This document shows positions 44,927 to 54,115 of a stretch of DNA of 64,000 nucleotides, piece after piece. Within the stretch, counting starts at the first letter, position 1, and each line of letters opens with the position of its first letter. The notes under the pieces are model-generated. The model was given only the letters and a program-made list of their open reading frames with translations, was not told the origin of the DNA and did no database searches. The translations under genes and the position numbers were made by a program. This DNA is from Candidatus Aerophobota bacterium (GTDB lineage Bacteria; Aerophobota; Aerophobia; Aerophobales; B3-G15): assembly GCA_030615365.1 (NCBI GenBank), contig JAUWZM010000002.1, positions 1 through 64,000 of the forward strand, read 5' to 3'.

Positions 44927-45997
44927 ATGAATATCAAAAAGAAAAATACTCAAAAGATAAGATGGACAGCTAACGAAGCCTGGAATTGGTATCGAATTCG
45001 GTCCTGGCTATGTGGTTTTAATTTTGTTACCAGCACAGCAGTTAACTCTACGGAAATGTGGCAGGATGAAACCTTTGACCTCGAGAGTATTGACCGAGAG
45101 TTAGGCTGGGCAGAGAAGATTGGATTTAACAGTTGCCGGGTCTTTTTGCAGTATCTTATCTGGCACGATGATCCAAATGGTTTAATAGAGCGAATAGATC
45201 AATTTCTTGAAGTAGCAGATAAACATAAAATCTCTACTATATTCTGTCTTTTCGATGACTGTGCTTTTTCAGGTAAGGAGCCTTACCTGGGCAGGCAAGA
45301 TGATCCCGTTCCTGGAGTGCACAACAGCGCCTGGACTTCGAGTCCGGGACATAAAAAAGTTACCGATCAATCAGTTTGGCCTCAACTGGAGGAATTTGTT
45401 ACTACCATTGTTTCTCACTATTCTAAGGACCAGCGTATTTTAGCCTGGGATATCTATAATGAGCCGGGTAATTCAGGAATGGAAAATAAAAGCTTACCTT
45501 TGCTTGGCCAGGCCTTTCAATGGGCTCGCAGAGCTAAACCTGAACAACTACTCACCACAGCGGTGTGGAACAGGGGTTTACAGAATATTACCGAAGCAAC
45601 ACTGGAGTTGTCAGACATTGTAACATTCCATAATTATGATAATCTGTTAGCTGTCCAAAAGCAAATTTCTTATCTTAAATCATATAAGCGACCCCTCATT
45701 TGTACCGAGTGGATGGCTCGACATCGGGGCAGTCTTTTTCAGACCCACCTCCCCTTCTTTAAGCAAGAGAAAATTGGCTGCTACTGCTGGGGTTTAGTAA
45801 ATGGAAAAACCCAAACCCATTTTCCCTGGGGATCATCCCCGGGAACTTCTGAATCCTCTGTGTGGTTCCATGACATATTACACCAGGATGGTAATCCTTA
45901 TCAAAAAGAGGAAATAAAAATCATTCGGAAGTATACTCGAGGTTCTGTAAAAGGATCGTCATGGAAAATGAAAATAAAAAGTCTAACAATACTCTAA
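44927..45997 (+). CDS. Glycoside hydrolase, GH5-like (clan GH-A)
   Basis: A 356-residue cytoplasmic TIM-barrel hydrolase without a signal peptide. The two glutamates of a retaining clan A enzyme are visible: acid/base Glu179 in AWDIYNEPG and nucleophile Glu261 in LICTEWMAR. FHNY before the nucleophile strand and W in YCWGLVNGKT also fit. Close annotated families are endo-mannanase-like and 'cellulase family' enzymes; the exact linkage cannot be read. A palindrome (CCACGTCCTAAAGGACGTGG) stands about 25 bases before the start. It would act on oligosaccharides after uptake. Confidence 0.82.
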   Translation: MNIKKKNTQKIRWTANEAWNWYRIRSWLCGFNFVTSTAVNSTEMWQDETFDLESIDRELGWAEKIGFNSCRVFLQYLIWHDDPNGLIERIDQFLEVADKHKISTIFCLFDDCAFSGKEPYLGRQDDPVPGVHNSAWTSSPGHKKVTDQSVWPQLEEFVTTIVSHYSKDQRILAWDIYNEPGNSGMENKSLPLLGQAFQWARRAKPEQLLTTAVWNRGLQNITEATLELSDIVTFHNYDNLLAVQKQISYLKSYKRPLICTEWMARHRGSLFQTHLPFFKQEKIGCYCWGLVNGKTQTHFPWGSSPGTSESSVWFHDILHQDGNPYQKEEIKIIRKYTRGSVKGSSWKMKIKSLTIL

Positions 45998-46015
45998 TCC
46001 ATACAGGAGATGATA

Positions 46016-47068
46016 ATGAATTCAAAAAAGTTAGTGAGGGACATAATAAAGCGTAATAACAATTATGGTAGAATACCTTATTCTTTTTCTACCCCACCAG
46101 GCTTTGAAGATAATCCTGATAAAAAATTGGTTCAGGAAGTTAAAGCTCTTATCCAGCAAATGCCTAAGGATTCTATTTGGTATTTTTGCTACTGTCCTCC
46201 ATCGGATTGGAATCCAAAAGAGAATCTTCAAAAAGGGGGGTTTTGGGGTAATCATTACAGTGATGGTGTTGATGAGTGGGGTGTGAAATGGGAGAAAATT
46301 TATACAACCTACCACCCATTAGAGGAGTGGGAAGCTTTAAAAAATTATCATTTCCCAGATCCTTATGCTCCCGGGCGTCTTTATGAGGCAAAAGAACTGA
46401 TTGAGGAAAACAAAGAGAAGTACCTTCTTTGGTTTTTTGGGTTCACCCTCTTTGAAAAATTATGGAGCCTTCGTGGATTTGAAAATCTCCTTATGGACCC
46501 GTATATATATCCCCAGAGATTTATCTATCTGCGAGATCGCATTATGGATTTTGACAGAGGGATTACCCAGCAATTTTTAACACTTGGCTTTGATGGAGTT
46601 ATGGTAGGTGATGACTTAGGAGGGCAGGAAAATCTACTTATGAATCCTTCTATGTGGCGTAAATACTACAAGCCTTGTTATAGGGAAATCTTTGATATTA
46701 TCCATGCCAAAGGCCTGGATGTATGGATGCATACCGATGGAAATGTAACTGAGATTATTCCTGATTTAATACAGATAGGTCTGGATGTTTTGAATCCTGT
46801 ACAACCAAGTGCTATGGATATTCAATATTTATCACGAGAGTTTGGCAATGATTTATCCTTCTTTGGAGGGATTGACGTCCAAACATTTCTCCCAAAAGGA
46901 ACTCCACAAATTGTTGATCAAGAGATAAAACATTTAATTGAAACTCTTGGTCGTCCTGATGGGGGATATATTCCCAGCCCGACTAATGCTTTATTGTCAG
47001 ATCTTCCTCTGGCAAATATTAAAGCTGCTCTTATTGCTCTAAAAAAGTATTCAGTTAACCGTAAATAA
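46016..47068 (+). CDS. UroD-family methyltransferase-like protein 3
   Basis: A 350-residue UroD-fold protein. I chose ATG 46016 rather than 46010 because CAGGAG is 8 bases before it. The metal-motif position reads HTDG (His239, no Cys), and the C-terminal motif is IPSPTNALLSDLPLAN, also without Cys or His. It therefore lacks two of the three ligands expected for a zinc methyltransferase and may bind another group or have a different reaction. Residues SMWRKYYKPCYREIFDIIHA and LNPVQPSAMDI keep the family barrel signature. It ends the plus-strand run before a small minus-strand pair. Confidence 0.8.
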   Translation: MNSKKLVRDIIKRNNNYGRIPYSFSTPPGFEDNPDKKLVQEVKALIQQMPKDSIWYFCYCPPSDWNPKENLQKGGFWGNHYSDGVDEWGVKWEKIYTTYHPLEEWEALKNYHFPDPYAPGRLYEAKELIEENKEKYLLWFFGFTLFEKLWSLRGFENLLMDPYIYPQRFIYLRDRIMDFDRGITQQFLTLGFDGVMVGDDLGGQENLLMNPSMWRKYYKPCYREIFDIIHAKGLDVWMHTDGNVTEIIPDLIQIGLDVLNPVQPSAMDIQYLSREFGNDLSFFGGIDVQTFLPKGTPQIVDQEIKHLIETLGRPDGGYIPSPTNALLSDLPLANIKAALIALKKYSVNRK

Positions 47069-47095
47069 CAACAAGAAACAATCTCATCTCACTCA

Positions 47096-47428
47096 TTATA
47101 AAACTATCTTATAGGAGAGTAAAAATTCTGTTTCTGGATATGCTCTAAAAATTCGCTCAAGTTCTTTATGTATCTTGTTGATACTTGTGGGTTTACCTCG
47201 TAATAAAATTACACCTGAAGATGAGGTTTTCTCCAGAAATACGAGAGCGCCAAAATCCTTATCCCGCGTGATGAATATCCGGTTCATTTTCTTCGCCTTC
47301 TTCAATAGTTCATGGTCAGATGCTCTATGCATCCCAATCTCCCGAACTGCAACGACACTGTGTCCCAATTCTACCAGAAAATCAATTGTCATTTGATAGA
47401 CATCCTGATCAGTTAAAAAATGCATCAT
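47096..47428 (-). CDS. DUF5615 PIN-like protein (putative toxin)
   Basis: A 110-residue protein with the DUF5615 pattern: an N-terminal FLTDQDVYQMTIDFL in place of the usual FLxDxNV, then ELGHSVVAVREIGM, and ITRDKDFGALVFL. Acidic residues of PIN-type nucleases are conserved (Asp7, Asp9, Asp60-type). Such proteins are encoded beside DUF433 genes and are viewed as probable VapC-like toxins. It overlaps the DUF433 gene by four bases. Confidence 0.82.
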   Translation of the reverse strand: MMHFLTDQDVYQMTIDFLVELGHSVVAVREIGMHRASDHELLKKAKKMNRIFITRDKDFGALVFLEKTSSSGVILLRGKPTSINKIHKELERIFRAYPETEFLLSYKIVL

Positions 47429-47670
47429 ATCTTTTCCAGGTGAACTTCCTCAGAACGCACAATATCGGTTGCATAGCGAATGCAGGCTTTGATATCTTCT
47501 ATATCTAAATCCGGATAATATTTAGTTATTATTTCGTTGAATGAAATACCTTCTTGTACTAATTCGAGCACATTCTCTACAGTAATCCGTGTACCAATTA
47601 TGCAGGGCTTACCAAAGTGGATATTTGGATCAATGGCTATCCTCTCTCTGTATTTTACTTTGTTCACCAT
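47425..47670 (-). CDS. DUF433 protein (putative antitoxin)
   Basis: An 81-residue protein with the DUF433 core ERIAIDPNIHFGKPCIIGTR, ITVENVLELVQEGIS and a helix-turn-helix-like segment EIITKYYPDLDIEDIKACIR. It is the first gene of a two-gene minus-strand unit and likely binds the toxin and its own promoter. The unit is inserted between plus-strand catabolic genes. Confidence 0.85.
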   Translation of the reverse strand: MVNKVKYRERIAIDPNIHFGKPCIIGTRITVENVLELVQEGISFNEIITKYYPDLDIEDIKACIRYATDIVRSEEVHLEKI

Positions 47671-47813
47671 TTTTTAGCCTCCTTTTCGTAAGATACGTTT
47701 CAATACTTTGCAGTCTACTTTGATTTATTTTAATGTATTCCAAGCAACTGTCAATTGAAAGTAGACTATTTTTTAATAATTCAAAACTTAGCTAACATTT
47801 ATGTCACAGATGC

Positions 47814-47866
47814 TTGACAGAAAAATACAGTTTAATATAATGCAATTGATAACGGTAACGATAAGG
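47814..47866 (+). promoter_or_regulatory. lacI promoter/operator, duplicated unit 1
   Basis: TTGACA (47814-47819) and TATAAT (47836-47841) are 16 bases apart, followed by TTGATAACGGTAACGATAAG. The same layout occurs exactly 206 bases downstream. The AACGGTAACG element just after the -10 is a plausible autoregulatory box. Confidence 0.7.
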
Positions 47867-47875
47867 GAGATTATA

Positions 47876-48034
47876 ATGAGTTATGTCACACTTCAGGATA
47901 TAGCTAAAAAAGCTGGCGTTTCCAAAACTACAATTTCGAGAGCATTAAATGACAAGCCTGATGTGAGCCCTGAAACTAAAGATAAAATCCTTAGAATAGA
48001 TAGAATTCAGGATGACCTCTTGACAAAAAAATAA
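47876..48034 (+). pseudogene. Truncated LacI: DNA-binding domain only
   Basis: Encodes 52 residues: the LacI helix-turn-helix YVTLQDIAKKAGVSKTTISR and DKPDVSPETKDKILR, nearly identical to the full-length protein encoded next, then an unrelated DRIQDDLLTKK and stop. It begins at ATG 47876, 206 bases before the matching ATG of the intact gene. It lacks the hinge helix and ligand domain, so it is either a dead duplicate or, if translated, a small DNA-binding competitor. Confidence 0.8.
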
Positions 48035-48072
48035 AATTTATTATAATGTAACGGTAACGGTAACGATAAGGG
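48020..48072 (+). promoter_or_regulatory. lacI promoter/operator, duplicated unit 2
   Basis: TTGACA (48020-48025) and TATAAT (48042-48047), 16 bases apart, lie inside the end of the truncated copy. They are followed by three direct steps TAACGG-TAACGG-TAACGA. Only the second half matches unit 1, so the box has drifted or expanded. Confidence 0.7.
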
Positions 48073-48081
48073 AGCATTGAA

Positions 48082-49077
48082 ATGAGTTATGTCACACTTC
48101 AGGATATAGCTAAAAAAGCTGGCCTTTCCAAAACCACAATTTCTCGAGCATTAAATGATAAGCCTGATGTGAGCCCTGAAACTAAAGATAGAATCCTTAG
48201 AATAGCTAAGGATTTAGGATACACCCCCAACCTTCTGGCAAAGAGCTTAAGATCGAGAAAGAGTAAAACAATGGGCATTATTATTGCCGACATATCCAAT
48301 CCTTTTTTTGCCAGTGTAGCTAAAGTAGTAGAAGATGCAGCACGCAAGAAAGGTTATAGCATTATCTTATGTAATACAGATGAGGAATACGAGGAAGAAC
48401 AAGAGGCGATACAGACTTTGTTGGAAAAGAGAGTAGATGGAATCTTAATAGCGCCTGTCCAAACTAAAGATCAGAATATCGTAGAGCTAAAGAGGCGAAA
48501 AATTCCCTTTGTTCTCCTTGGCAGGCATTTTGACATACTGGAGGCCGATTATGTAATTACCGATGATATCCAGGGTGCCTTCTCAGCAACTAAATATTTA
48601 ATAAAAAAAGGACATAAGAAAATTCTCTTTGTAAATGGTCCCCTTCATATATCCAGTGCTAAGGAACGCTTGGCCGGATACAAGCGAGCTTTCTTAGAGA
48701 ACGGTATCAGGTATGAGGATAAATTGGTCAGATCAGGAGCAGTAAGAATGGAGGATGGCTATAGAATCATGAAGGAGATATTAGATAATAAAGATAACAT
48801 AACCGCAGTATTTGCTTACAGTGATCTGGTAGCCTTTGGAGCTATGAAAGCTTTACGAGAGGCTAATCTTAAGATTCCTGAGCAAATAGCAGTGGTTGGT
48901 TACGATGATATTGAGTTTGCATCCTCCCTTGAGATTCCATTAACCACTGTTTGTATACCAAAACGTCAACTGGGAAAAGAAGCAGTGAGAGTTCTGGATG
49001 ATAAAATCAAAGAAAGATCCAAAGGTACTCAGAGAATAACCCTCAAGACTGAGCTCATAATCAGAAAATCCGCATAG
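48082..49077 (+). CDS. LacI/GalR-family transcriptional regulator
   Basis: A 331-residue repressor: N-terminal helix-turn-helix (4-25), hinge helix TPNLLAKSLRSRKSKTMG, then a periplasmic-binding-protein-like effector domain with IIIADISNPFFASVAKVVED, RVDGILIAP, VNGPLHISSAKERLAGYKRA and VVGYDDIEFASSLEIPLTTV. It would sense a sugar and control the genes that follow, starting with the binding protein at 49526. A stretch of its own promoter and first 40 codons is duplicated upstream, and a decayed copy of the same cassette lies at 55471. Confidence 0.93.
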   Translation: MSYVTLQDIAKKAGLSKTTISRALNDKPDVSPETKDRILRIAKDLGYTPNLLAKSLRSRKSKTMGIIIADISNPFFASVAKVVEDAARKKGYSIILCNTDEEYEEEQEAIQTLLEKRVDGILIAPVQTKDQNIVELKRRKIPFVLLGRHFDILEADYVITDDIQGAFSATKYLIKKGHKKILFVNGPLHISSAKERLAGYKRAFLENGIRYEDKLVRSGAVRMEDGYRIMKEILDNKDNITAVFAYSDLVAFGAMKALREANLKIPEQIAVVGYDDIEFASSLEIPLTTVCIPKRQLGKEAVRVLDDKIKERSKGTQRITLKTELIIRKSA

Positions 49078-49188
49078 AAGTAACAGGTAAGTTTTCCTAA
49101 AAAACATAAGGTTCCTTGCTCGTCATTGTGAGGGACAAAGCATGTGGTGGCACAGACATCTTGTCTGTGGAAGTCAAAGCAATCTCAT

Positions 49189-49315
49189 GTAGCTTGCCGA
49201 TTTATCGGCGTGCATTAAATTCGCCCAATGAATTGGGCAGGCTACAAACCGCTCAATAAATTGAGCAACTACAATTGCCAGAGAAAACAAGAATTTTAGA
49301 AAAGCTAAACTACTA
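49189..49315 (+). repeat. Three-way-junction palindromic repeat, copy 4 with extra unit
   Basis: GTAGCTTGCCGATTTATCGG, GCCCAATGAATTGGGC, GGCTAC, then an added unit CCGCTCAATAAATTGAGCAA with CTACAATTGCC, and the usual tail. A separate palindrome CACAGACATCTTGTCTGTG is at 49151-49169. No gene lies between 49078 and 49525. Confidence 0.8.
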
Positions 49316-49525
49316 CACATAGAAGACAGACTTACGGTAGTGTAATAGTCCTGTAGTCGGGTAAGGATAAGACTAATTGCCCTTTGAAGATAGGAGTTAA
49401 AGCAGATTAAGAAATTATCCTTAAATTTAAAGAAGCTAAAGCTGAAAATTAAGACTGAGGAGGAGGTGAAAAATTAGATAGGTCAATCAGTTTTAGAATA
49501 AATTATGTAAATAAGGAGGATAGAA

Positions 49526-51481
49526 GTGATACGAAAATTAATGATTGTGTTGTTAAGTGGGGCGATATGTTTGTTAGCAGCAGCCCCACTGTTAGCAGAG
49601 ACAAATTGGGGTTGGGCTACTTTGCAAGAGTATGAGGAAGTTACCGGAAATAAAATAGAGAAATTCAGTGAAGCTCCTTCTCTAAGATTAAAAGTAGCCT
49701 TAGGTGAGCTTCTTCCAATAGAGGAAAGGCTTCCTGAGGAGCCTTTAGTGGATAAACCATTTGATGAGGTTGGAAAATATGGCGGAGTGCTTCGCCTGAG
49801 TATGGTGTCCCTGTCAGTTTACTACCCAGCCTCACTCTTTACAATAGAATACATGCTTAATCTGGACCGGAAGGCTGAAAAAGTAGTTCCTAACATTGCC
49901 AAGGGCTGGGAATTTTCTGATGAGGGGAAGACATTCATCTTGTACTTAAGGAAAGGAATGAAATGGTCAGATGGTGCACCTTTCACAGCGGATGATATCC
50001 TTTTCTTCTGGGAAAACGTTGTCTTAAATGATGAAATTACACCAGTTAAGCCTGCACAATGGAAACCGGGTGGCGAGTTAATGACCGTAGAAAAAGTAGA
50101 TGATTACACAGTTAGTTTTCGCTTCAGCAAACCTTATTGGGGTATAATTTGGTATCTGTCTGGCACCGTGTTTTGCGGAAGCCAAAACTATATTTTCCTG
50201 CCCAAGCACGCTCTTAAAAAGTATCACATAGACTATAATCCTGAAGCAGATGAGCTGGCAAAAGAGGAAGGTTATGATTATTGGTGGCAGCTTTTTAATG
50301 CAAAAAGATATTTCTGGATAGATAGACAGCCAAATCCGGATATTCCTTCTCTCGCTCCCTGGGTAACAAAGCAGATACTATCCGAAGGAGTGATATACGA
50401 GAGAAATCCTTACTACTTCAAAGTGGATACTGCTGGTAACCAACTCCCCTATATTGATACAGTTAAGGCTACTACTTTTGGGGACAATGAGACACTTATC
50501 TTAAATATGGTCACCGGAAAATATGATTATCAGGATTGGTCTACAGCTACCGAACATTACACTGTTTTGATGGAAGGAGCAGAAAGAGGAGGATATTATG
50601 TTTGGTTAGCTCCAAGTCTCTGGGGTGCATGGCTTGCCTATTCAGTTAATCAAAATTACAATGAGGATCCGGTCGTAGGTGACATTTTAAGAGATGTAGT
50701 ATTCCGTCGAGCCTTGTCTTTAGCGATTAATCGTGAGGAAATCAATGAGATTTTTGCTCTTGGAAAAGGCACGCCACGTCAGGCAACAGTTCACCCAAGC
50801 TGTAGCTTTTACAAAGAGGAATGGGCTAAAGCTTATGCTGAATATGATCCAGAGGAAGCTAACAGACTTTTAGACGAGATGGGATTAGTAGGCAAACGTG
50901 ATAAACAGGGATTTCGCCTTAGATCTGATGGTGAAACTCTCACGATAGTAATATCTCATTGTTTAGACCATCCAATAATAACCAGTGAGCTTGTGAAGGA
51001 GTACTGGGAAGAAATAGGAATTAAAACCGTCGTTAATCCTGTAGATCGAAGTTACTTAATGACATTGTTTGATGCCGGCAAACATATGATTGTTCCCTGG
51101 GCCTTTGATGGTAGTGCAGAAGGCGCGGTTGCAATAGGCATGAACCCTTATATTAAGGGGTGGCAATGGGCTCCACAGTGGTATACCTGGGGAATTACAA
51201 AAGGAGAAAAAGGTGAGGAGCCACCAGAGAAGGTAAAAAGAATGTTTTCCTTGTACGATAAGGTCCCATATCTTCCAAAAGAGGAAAGAAACAAAGCATT
51301 AACGGAGATCTTTGATATCTGGGCTGAGAATGTTTGGCGAATTGGTACTGTAGGGATGATGCCAAAACCTGCCATAACCAATGTTAACCTGGGAAATGTC
51401 AATACCAATACCTATACTGATAATGCTTCTGTAGGATGTGGTACATTTAATCGTATATACCAACTCTTCTGGAAAAAATAG
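49526..51481 (+). CDS. ABC transporter substrate-binding protein, family 5 (paralogue 3)
   Basis: A 651-residue periplasmic binding protein with GTG start and TAAGGAGG. Its signal peptide and flanking segments match the other two paralogues, and the same variable regions differ (LAPSLWGAWLAYSVNQNYNED; VISHCLDHPIITSELVKEYW). It follows lacI and the palindromic repeat, so LacI control is likely. It precedes a six-hairpin-type enzyme and an Asp-box protein, indicating a saccharide ligand. Confidence 0.92.
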   Translation: MIRKLMIVLLSGAICLLAAAPLLAETNWGWATLQEYEEVTGNKIEKFSEAPSLRLKVALGELLPIEERLPEEPLVDKPFDEVGKYGGVLRLSMVSLSVYYPASLFTIEYMLNLDRKAEKVVPNIAKGWEFSDEGKTFILYLRKGMKWSDGAPFTADDILFFWENVVLNDEITPVKPAQWKPGGELMTVEKVDDYTVSFRFSKPYWGIIWYLSGTVFCGSQNYIFLPKHALKKYHIDYNPEADELAKEEGYDYWWQLFNAKRYFWIDRQPNPDIPSLAPWVTKQILSEGVIYERNPYYFKVDTAGNQLPYIDTVKATTFGDNETLILNMVTGKYDYQDWSTATEHYTVLMEGAERGGYYVWLAPSLWGAWLAYSVNQNYNEDPVVGDILRDVVFRRALSLAINREEINEIFALGKGTPRQATVHPSCSFYKEEWAKAYAEYDPEEANRLLDEMGLVGKRDKQGFRLRSDGETLTIVISHCLDHPIITSELVKEYWEEIGIKTVVNPVDRSYLMTLFDAGKHMIVPWAFDGSAEGAVAIGMNPYIKGWQWAPQWYTWGITKGEKGEEPPEKVKRMFSLYDKVPYLPKEERNKALTEIFDIWAENVWRIGTVGMMPKPAITNVNLGNVNTNTYTDNASVGCGTFNRIYQLFWKK

Positions 51482-51493
51482 AAAAAAGAAACC

Positions 51494-51533
51494 AACAAGA
51501 CTCTCTGTCTCTTTTAGACAGGGAGTCTTGTTT
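51494..51533 (+). terminator. Hairpin after binding-protein gene 3
   Basis: Stem AACAAGACTCTCTGTCT/AGACAGGGAGTCTTGTTT with a single wobble/mismatch, starting 12 bases after the stop. The AAGAAACCAACA leader is shared with paralogue 1. The U tract is short. Confidence 0.65.
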
Positions 51534-51550
51534 AATGAAAGGAATGGAAA

Positions 51551-53734
51551 ATGAGGGAAGTACAAAATAGTGCAAAGTTTAAAAAGATAGCTGATGGTTA
51601 TACTCTAAGTAGTAAAATTGATAGTTTGCGTATTCATTTTGTTGGAAGTTGCGAGAAGGGATTTGACATTGTTTTTGAAAAAATTGTCAATGGTGAGTGG
51701 CAATGTTTAGCTAATTTCCCAGCTAAACAGATATGGACAGTCTATGCTTCCTGGAATAGCAATACTTCATGGTATGAAGGAGTGCATCACTTTAAAGCCA
51801 CAAAAATTGAAGAAAAAGATAGTGGATGCGTAAAAGTTTCAGCACAGGGGATCATTTTCGGACAAAAATGGGAGTTTAGGGATATTTATTCCATAGAACA
51901 TAGTTTAATTAAAATTGAACGAGTGTGGGAACATTTGGAGGATAGCTATCAACCTGAGATTACTTTAGCTAACTGTGTGCGAGTTCCTCTTGGAGATGAC
52001 CCTCAGGTTCTAATACCAGGGGTAATTTATAATAACAACCCTAATGCTTATCCTACTAAACCGGTTCCACATATTGCTTATGCCCCAGGTGCCATTGGAC
52101 TTTATGAAGAGCATAGACTACCTATTCCTATGGTTAATTTAGAATCAACTATTCAAAGTCAACGAATCTATGGTTCTCTTTTATCTATTCCTTCTCGTTT
52201 GCCTCAAGGCCATAAAGGTAGTGATCAGTGGTGGAGTTTGGGTTTAAAATGGGGAGAGAATTATGTAGATTTACTAAGTGTTTCTGGTGCTGTAGCTACT
52301 AATGGATTTTTTAGCATGGTTTATGGTCATCGTAACGGCTTTGATCCTTATGACAGGGCATATATAGATGTGCGAGGAAAGATAGCCTTTAAGAAAACTC
52401 TATATATTGACCCTGGTATTAGTTCTAAGAAAGGGTATTCTTTTAGTAAGACATTATGGAAGGCATTTGATATTTTCCAGCCTGTTAGTACCCCTCATCT
52501 TCCTTTTTCTGAAGTTATGAGTCTAAAGAAAGAGTATGCTAAAAGTACTTTTTTTCAGGATGAAAAAGGTGTAGCTGGTTTTCCTATTTTTCCTGGAGTT
52601 CCAATTCTCATGTATGAGTGGGTTGGTGGCAATCTCGCTATTGCTTATGCTCTTCTCTTCGAAGCAGATAGATGCAGGGACCAGCAGGCGAGGAAACAGG
52701 CAATGAAAACTATCCAATTCTTTATTGAGAATGCTCAAGCTAAAAAAGAAGGACTTTACTATGGTGATTACGATGTAAGTAAGAAGCAATGGGTCCTGGG
52801 CAATTTCTGGGGACAGGCACCTGGCATATCCAGCCGACAGTTTGGAGAGATAATGGAGCGTCTGGCTGATCTTATTTTATTAGGGAGAAAGCAAGGATTA
52901 AAAATAGATTCCTGGTTAACTGCATTGCGTAAAGGTTGCGATTTCTTACTGCAATCTCCCAGATATGAAGATTTGTTTCCCAGAAAGTGGGATTGCAATG
53001 GTATACCTATGGGATGGGAGGATAAGAAGGCTAAAATAGGTAGTATATCTACCTCAGGTGTTTATTGTGTTATCCCTCTTGCTAAAATTTCTAAAATTAC
53101 TAAAGAAAAAAAATATCTCGATGCTGCCAAATCAGTACTGGAAGCATATTGGAAGAAATTCAGTAAAGATCTTTCAACTCCTTATTGGGGTGCTACCCTT
53201 GATGCTGGGAGTGAAGATAAAGAGGCAGGTTGGGGCTTTATGCGGGCTGCATTAGCTGTTTATGAATCCACTCAAGATTCACGTTATTTAAGCTGGGCAA
53301 AAGATGCTGGTGATTGGACACTGACCTGGATGTATTTCTATGATGTTGGATTCCTGCCGACCAGTATTCTTTATGATCATCTTAATACCATTGGATGGAC
53401 ATCTATCTCAGTGCAAAATGAGGAGATAGATGTCTTTGGGTATTTTATGGCTCCTGATTTTTATCGCCTTGGCTTAGCCTTGAAAGAGGAACGTTATAAA
53501 CAGATTGCTAAAGTTATGTTTAACGCTGCTACTCAAACTATCTCGCGACCGGGAGAGATGTTTGGTAGAAGTGAGCCAGGCATTCAAGCCGAACATTATA
53601 ATCATACCAATTGTACATATATACCACAGGGAACCTGGAGAGGTAGTCAATGGGCTGCAGGGATAAGTTGGGTAGTAGCCAGTGCTCTTTATGGTGGTGT
53701 CCAGTTGGAGGAATTGGGGGCTTTTAAAAGATAA
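51551..53734 (+). CDS. Six-hairpin glycosidase-like protein
   Basis: A 727-residue soluble protein without signal peptide. Residues 1-310 are beta-rich (a likely beta-sandwich lid), and 340-720 are helical repeats resembling alpha/alpha toroid enzymes: ALLFEADRCRDQQARKQAMK, GEIMERLADLILLGRKQG, YLDAAKSVLEAYWKKFSKDL and YLSWAKDAGDWTLTWMYFYD. This is the architecture of several exo-glycosidase and lyase families, but I cannot name one, and catalytic acids are not assignable by eye. The gene lies 70 bases after the binding protein and may be co-transcribed past the hairpin. Confidence 0.6.
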   Translation: MREVQNSAKFKKIADGYTLSSKIDSLRIHFVGSCEKGFDIVFEKIVNGEWQCLANFPAKQIWTVYASWNSNTSWYEGVHHFKATKIEEKDSGCVKVSAQGIIFGQKWEFRDIYSIEHSLIKIERVWEHLEDSYQPEITLANCVRVPLGDDPQVLIPGVIYNNNPNAYPTKPVPHIAYAPGAIGLYEEHRLPIPMVNLESTIQSQRIYGSLLSIPSRLPQGHKGSDQWWSLGLKWGENYVDLLSVSGAVATNGFFSMVYGHRNGFDPYDRAYIDVRGKIAFKKTLYIDPGISSKKGYSFSKTLWKAFDIFQPVSTPHLPFSEVMSLKKEYAKSTFFQDEKGVAGFPIFPGVPILMYEWVGGNLAIAYALLFEADRCRDQQARKQAMKTIQFFIENAQAKKEGLYYGDYDVSKKQWVLGNFWGQAPGISSRQFGEIMERLADLILLGRKQGLKIDSWLTALRKGCDFLLQSPRYEDLFPRKWDCNGIPMGWEDKKAKIGSISTSGVYCVIPLAKISKITKEKKYLDAAKSVLEAYWKKFSKDLSTPYWGATLDAGSEDKEAGWGFMRAALAVYESTQDSRYLSWAKDAGDWTLTWMYFYDVGFLPTSILYDHLNTIGWTSISVQNEEIDVFGYFMAPDFYRLGLALKEERYKQIAKVMFNAATQTISRPGEMFGRSEPGIQAEHYNHTNCTYIPQGTWRGSQWAAGISWVVASALYGGVQLEELGAFKR

Positions 53735-53860
53735 CCTCGTATCAAGAGAATTTTACAAGAAAAACCAGAATATTCGTAAATATTTATTAAAGCATGTATA
53801 CTACTTTCATTGCGGGGAGCGAGATTCCTCGCTTCACTCGGAACAAGCTCTGTAATCTCA

Positions 53861-54060
53861 TTTAGCTTGCCGATTTATCGGCGAATTAAATTCGCCCAAT
53901 TCATTGGGCAGCTGCTAGGTGCAGTCAAGCAAGCTTGACCACTACAGGTTATGGTGCTATTTGTAGTAGCAAAGTTTACTTTGCTGAATTGTATGGTAGC
54001 ACACTTTAGAAGCAGCTACAATTGACAGAGAAATGAGGAAAATTTTAGAAAATCTATTAC
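53861..54060 (+). repeat. Expanded palindromic repeat, copy 5
   Basis: Starts TTTAGCTTGCCGATTTATCG and GCCCAATTCATTGGGC, then instead of the usual tail several additional palindromes appear (GTCAAGCAAGCTTGAC with CACTACA; GCAAAGTTTACTTTGC), before the tail resumes at GCAGCTACAATTGACAGAG. It looks like a repeat interrupted by other units of the same kind. It fills the gene-free 53735-54115 stretch. Confidence 0.75.
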
Positions 54061-54115
54061 CACTTATTCAAATTTATAGTAAGTATAGATAGCATTTAAA
54101 ATACGAAAGGAGGAT

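Noticed and set aside
47096..47670. Phage or plasmid maintenance region around the DUF5615/DUF433 pair
   Set aside because: No integrase, replication or structural phage gene is present; it is an isolated toxin-antitoxin-like pair.
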